Shown here one piece after another: positions 60,970 through 64,000 of a DNA stretch of 64,000 bases (position 1 is the stretch's first letter; each line of letters starts with the position of its first letter). Location: contig ONHK01000007.1 of assembly GCA_900317625.1 (NCBI GenBank), positions 62,001 to 126,000 of the forward strand, in the 5' to 3' direction. Both the position numbers and the translations under genes were made by a program. This DNA is from an uncultured Treponema sp. (lineage in GTDB: Bacteria > Spirochaetota > Spirochaetia > Treponematales > Treponemataceae). The notes beneath the pieces are model-generated. The model saw only the letters and a list, made by a program, of their open reading frames with translations. It ran no database searches and was not told the origin of the DNA.

Positions 60970-62817
60970 ATGACACTTGATGAAATTAAAAATTCCAAGA
61001 TTAAAAATTGGATTGAAGAATGCGTTAAGATGTGTGAACCTGACAATGTAGTTGTATGCGATGGTTCTACAGCTGAATACGATCGTCTTATGCAGAAATG
61101 CGTTGATGCCGGCTTGGCTACAAAACTTACAAAGAAAGAAAATTCTTTCTTGTTCCGCTCACTTCCAAGTGATGTTGCACGTGTTGAATCACGTACATTT
61201 ATTTCTTCTGTAAAAGAAGAAGATGCTGGTCCTACAAACCACTGGATTGCACCAGCTGAACTTAAAGCAACAATGAAAGGTCTTTACAAAGGCTGTATGC
61301 ACGGAAGAACAATGTATGTAATTCCATTCTGCATGGGTCCACTTGGTTCTCCAATCGCAAAATACGGAATTGAACTTACAGACTCTGAATATGTAGTTCT
61401 TAACATGGACATCATGACTCGTGCCGGTGAAAAAGTTTGGGCTTACCTTGGAGACGACTTTGTTCCATGTCTTCACTCAGTTGGTAAACCGCTCAACAAC
61501 GGCGAAAAAGACAACGGTGTTTGGCCTTGTGCAGATGTTGAACACAAATACATCAGCCAGTTCCCAGAAGAACGCCTTATCTGGTCTTATGGTTCTGGAT
61601 ACGGTGGAAACGCTCTTCTTGGAAAGAAATGTTTCGCTCTCCGCATTGCAACTGTAATCGCACGCGAAGAAGGCTGGCTTGCTGAACATATGCTTATCCT
61701 TAAGCTTACAAACCCACAGGGCGAAGTTAAATACGTTACTGGTGCATTCCCTTCTGCATGTGGAAAAACAAACCTTGCAATGCTTATTCCTACAATTCCT
61801 GGCTGGAAAGTTGAGACAGTCGGCGATGATATTGCATGGATGAAATTCGGAAAAGATGGACGTCTTTACGCTATCAACCCAGAAGCAGGATTCTTTGGTG
61901 TTGCTCCAGGAACATCTGCTGAATCTAACAAGAACGCTCTTGAAGCTGCTTCAAAGAACACAATCTTCACAAACTGTGCTCTTACAGAAGACGGCGACGT
62001 TTGGTGGGAAGGAATCGGATATCCTGCAAAGGGTAACCTCGTTGACTGGAAGGGACAGACTCGTCCAGCATTCCCTAAGGACAAAGCTCCTAAGGGCGAA
62101 GAAATGGCTCACCCAAATGCACGCTTTACAGCACCTGCTAAGCAGTGTCCATGTATCGCATCTGACTGGGAATCTCCAGAAGGTGTACCTATCTCTGCTA
62201 TCCTCTTTGGTGGACGCCGTCCATCTACTATCCCTCTTGTACACCAGGCTCGTTCATGGAACCACGGTGTATTCCTTGGATCTATCGTAGGTTCAGAAAT
62301 CACAGCTGCTTCTACAATCAACGCTGCAGAAGTTGGTAAGATTCGCCGTGACCCATTCGCTATCCTCCCATTCTGTGGATACAACATGGGTGACTACTTC
62401 CAGCACTGGATTGATGTTGGTAACGCAGCAAAAGATAAAGATCTTCTTCCAAAGATTTTCTACGTTAACTGGTTCCGCAAGGACGAAAATAACGACAAAC
62501 TTCCAGGTGGATTCATGTGGCCAGGTTACGGTGACAACAGCCGCATCCTTGCATGGATTTTCGACCGCTGTAACGGCGTAGACAATGCTGTAGACACACC
62601 AATCGGACTTATGCCAAAAGATGGTGCTTTGAACACAGACGGTCTTGCTGACTACTACAAAGAAACTCTCCCAGAAATCCTCAAAGTTGACGTTGAAGGT
62701 TGGAAGAAAGAAGTTAAGGATGTTCGCGAAAACCACTATCCTAAGTTCGGTAAGCATCTTCCAAAAGAACTTAACGAAATTTTGGATGATTTGGAAGCAC
62801 GTCTTAATAAGGCTTAG
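60970..62817 (+). CDS. pckG: Phosphoenolpyruvate carboxykinase (GTP)
   Basis: Interconverts oxaloacetate and PEP with GTP/GDP; in succinate-forming fermenters it runs toward oxaloacetate. 615 residues, GTP-class. The active-site Cys and P-loop lie in [15 protein letters not shown] near residue 262. Other signatures are [16 protein letters not shown] and [12 protein letters not shown]. Codon use stands out from the neighbours: many GCT, GGT, CTT and TCT codons and few of the A-ending ones seen around it, as expected for a very highly expressed gene. It diverges from pyk, the opposing PEP enzyme. Confidence 0.97.
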   Translation: MTLDEIKNSKIKNWIEECVKMCEPDNVVVCDGSTAEYDRLMQKCVDAGLATKLTKKENSFLFRSLPSDVARVESRTFISSVKEEDAGPTNHWIAPAELKATMKGLYKGCMHGRTMYVIPFCMGPLGSPIAKYGIELTDSEYVVLNMDIMTRAGEKVWAYLGDDFVPCLHSVGKPLNNGEKDNGVWPCADVEHKYISQFPEERLIWSYGSGYGGNALLGKKCFALRIATVIAREEGWLAEHMLILKLTNPQGEVKYVTGAFPSACGKTNLAMLIPTIPGWKVETVGDDIAWMKFGKDGRLYAINPEAGFFGVAPGTSAESNKNALEAASKNTIFTNCALTEDGDVWWEGIGYPAKGNLVDWKGQTRPAFPKDKAPKGEEMAHPNARFTAPAKQCPCIASDWESPEGVPISAILFGGRRPSTIPLVHQARSWNHGVFLGSIVGSEITAASTINAAEVGKIRRDPFAILPFCGYNMGDYFQHWIDVGNAAKDKDLLPKIFYVNWFRKDENNDKLPGGFMWPGYGDNSRILAWIFDRCNGVDNAVDTPIGLMPKDGALNTDGLADYYKETLPEILKVDVEGWKKEVKDVRENHYPKFGKHLPKELNEILDDLEARLNKA

Positions 62818-62857
62818 TCAGACACCTCGGTGCTGACTAACCCGTCATGATAACGAC

Positions 62858-62885
62858 AAAAGGGAAGCCCTCGGGCTTCCCTTTT
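62858..62885 (+). terminator. pckG terminator
   Basis: AAAAGGGAAGCCC (62858-62870) and GGGCTTCCCTTTT (62873-62885) form a very stable hairpin. The symmetric A/T flanks let it also act for the convergent gene at 62945. Confidence 0.88.
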
Positions 62886-62944
62886 GCGTTTCAAACCAAT
62901 TTCATTCCCGACAAATCTCGCATTCGCTCGATTTGCGGGATAAA

Positions 62945-63586
62945 TCATATCGTAAACAAATATTTTTCTGGTAATTTTATAAATAATTCTGTATTTCCAG
63001 AAAAAACATGATCAACTTTCATATACGCTGTAAAAATAACTTTTTCACTTTCTAATTCAGAATATAACTTAAACAAACCGAAACAAGGATCTTTATTTCC
63101 GCAAACTAAATACAACTTTTCGCCTTTAAAATTTACAAGAGCTTTTTGGATTAAATCCGGACGGTCATTTAAGGGGGCACCAATAAGCAAGGCCTTTTGA
63201 ATAACAGGATATTGTTCAAAAGCAAAAAGCCCTTGTACTCCCCCATTTGAAATCCCTACAAAATATACACCATATTGTTCTATATGACGTGCTTTACAGT
63301 AATTTTCAATTATCTGCAGGCCATGCCCAATTGAATTTCCACTTCCTTCCGGATTAGAAACCACAAAAACCGTAACACCATATCGTTCAAAAAGATTACG
63401 TGCCATTTTCAGATATTTATTCTCATACCCATAAATTGAACCTGTAAGACCAGCTTTTATGAATACAATGATATGTGAAGATTCTTGATTGAACTTTCCG
63501 TTTATAATTCCGTAATCAATTTGAACAGAATTACAAAGGGCTGAAACTTTTAGATCAAAATCGGGCATAATATTAACAGTTGACAT
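62945..63586 (-). CDS. Alpha/beta-hydrolase-like protein
   Basis: 213 residues. The nucleophile elbow is FVGISNGGVQG (Ser near residue 115), with a likely acid in CGNKDPCFG and His in VDHVFSG near 193, giving a Ser-Asp-His triad. No signal peptide. Substrate unknown. Its start overlaps the end of the gene upstream by 14 bases, so the two are coupled and probably work together. Confidence 0.75.
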   Translation of the reverse strand: MSTVNIMPDFDLKVSALCNSVQIDYGIINGKFNQESSHIIVFIKAGLTGSIYGYENKYLKMARNLFERYGVTVFVVSNPEGSGNSIGHGLQIIENYCKARHIEQYGVYFVGISNGGVQGLFAFEQYPVIQKALLIGAPLNDRPDLIQKALVNFKGEKLYLVCGNKDPCFGLFKLYSELESEKVIFTAYMKVDHVFSGNTELFIKLPEKYLFTI

Positions 63587-64000
63587 ACTTAATATAACGC
63601 GGTTTATCTGATATCTTTTTTGCCCCCGAAATTGTATTTAATACATTATCTAGCTTTTCTTTATTTTTAAGTATTAATTCAAGTTCCTTTGAATCAGTCA
63701 TATGCCATCCATTATATTCTTTGGTAAAACCAGGACATGGAGATTCTCTTTCTCGTTCGTAAGCATCAATTACTAATAATTTTTCGTTTTCACGCAAAAT
63801 TATACCAGTTACTAAATCTAATTCATTACAGTTTGAAACTACTTTCCCATTTTCTAAAATAATATCACCAATATTGCACTGTTTAGACACATCAGAAAAA
63901 TCTTCTTCCAACTTATAACCATAGAAATATCGTAGGATTGACTTCGCTTCGGCATATTTCTTTATTATTTCAAGTTTTTCTTCTCGACTTATTTCTTCAA
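63573..64000 (-). CDS. Unknown protein, 5' end beyond the window
   Basis: The frame stays open to the right edge, so the true start lies outside; a TTG at 63911 is only an internal codon. The visible part (about 141 residues) runs from EEISREEKLEIIKKYAEAKS through IGDIILENGKVVSNCNELDLV to a basic end RYIKYVNC. No family is recognised. It is followed in overlap by the alpha/beta hydrolase. Confidence 0.65.
   Translation of the reverse strand, partial: EEISREEKLEIIKKYAEAKSILRYFYGYKLEEDFSDVSKQCNIGDIILENGKVVSNCNELDLVTGIILRENEKLLVIDAYERERESPCPGFTKEYNGWHMTDSKELELILKNKEKLDNVLNTISGAKKISDKPRYIKYVNC

Noticed and set aside
61421-62757. Several 78-154-codon frames within pckG on both strands
   Set aside because: They arise from the strong codon bias of pckG; none has start signals or family resemblance.
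63573-63911. Complete 112-residue gene starting at 63911
   Set aside because: The frame continues upstream to the window edge without a stop, so 63911 (TTG) is probably internal.

Overview
The window reads as the chromosome of a gut or rumen Treponema-like spirochaete. It is AT-rich. It combines an archaeal/fungal-type Asd, an archaeal-type UMP kinase, a GTP-dependent PEP carboxykinase, formate-THF ligase, a PilZ protein, a RarA fusion protein, many Cys-anchored lipoproteins and PEGA/ankyrin repeat proteins. Identification rests on protein resemblance only; no search was run.

Layout. 1-5.4 kb: groEL, an AEC-type permease and dapA-asd on the minus strand. 5.5-18.4 kb: aroC and cell-wall genes (DacA-type carboxypeptidase, a degenerate deacetylase, a LysM/M23 peptidase, and an overlapping lepB / penicillin-binding protein / DUF115 operon), then an HD-GYP protein behind a structured leader or small RNA, and an aldo/keto reductase-like protein. 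18.5-24.7 kb: glyS, an unusual regulatory region with five phased palindromes, a membrane LuxR-type regulator, a 926-residue ankyrin lipoprotein and trpR. 24.8-31.5 kb: tRNA-Gln, a pseudouridine synthase, a GH13 amylase, two small proteins, an MBL-fold hydrolase, tRNA-Arg and fhs. 31.6-37.7 kb: a Phd/PIN toxin-antitoxin pair, five tandem 22-bp repeats, rsuA, gltA and a RarA fusion. 37.8-47.2 kb: envelope and signalling genes (lipoproteins, PilZ, TPR, a double cNMP-binding Crp-like regulator), murB and cysS. 47.3-58 kb: an ECF sigma / anti-sigma / IPT-transglutaminase-like operon running into pyrH, then a GH73 lipoprotein, radC, a PEGA protein, htrA, uvrB and rpmB. 58-64 kb: pyk with an MBL hydrolase, pckG, and an alpha/beta hydrolase behind a gene cut by the window edge.

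Metabolic theme: pckG, pyk, gltA and fhs place PEP/oxaloacetate/pyruvate and one-carbon chemistry here, fitting a sugar-fermenting anaerobe. dapA and asd feed lysine/diaminopimelate synthesis, aroC feeds aromatic synthesis, and murB, the penicillin-binding protein, DacA, M23 and GH73 proteins handle peptidoglycan.

Most notable non-coding signals: (1) an array of five TAACC-NN-GGTTA palindromes spaced 20/31/31/20 bp, with a C9 tract inside, upstream of the membrane LuxR gene; (2) repeated occurrence of a -10 box 6-8 nt before the start codon with no Shine-Dalgarno sequence, suggesting leaderless mRNAs; (3) five exact-length 22-bp tandem repeats beside the toxin-antitoxin pair; (4) a three-hairpin RNA ending in a strong terminator ahead of the HD-GYP gene; (5) families of long palindromic intergenic elements, one of which appears to supply a -35 box to the PEGA gene.
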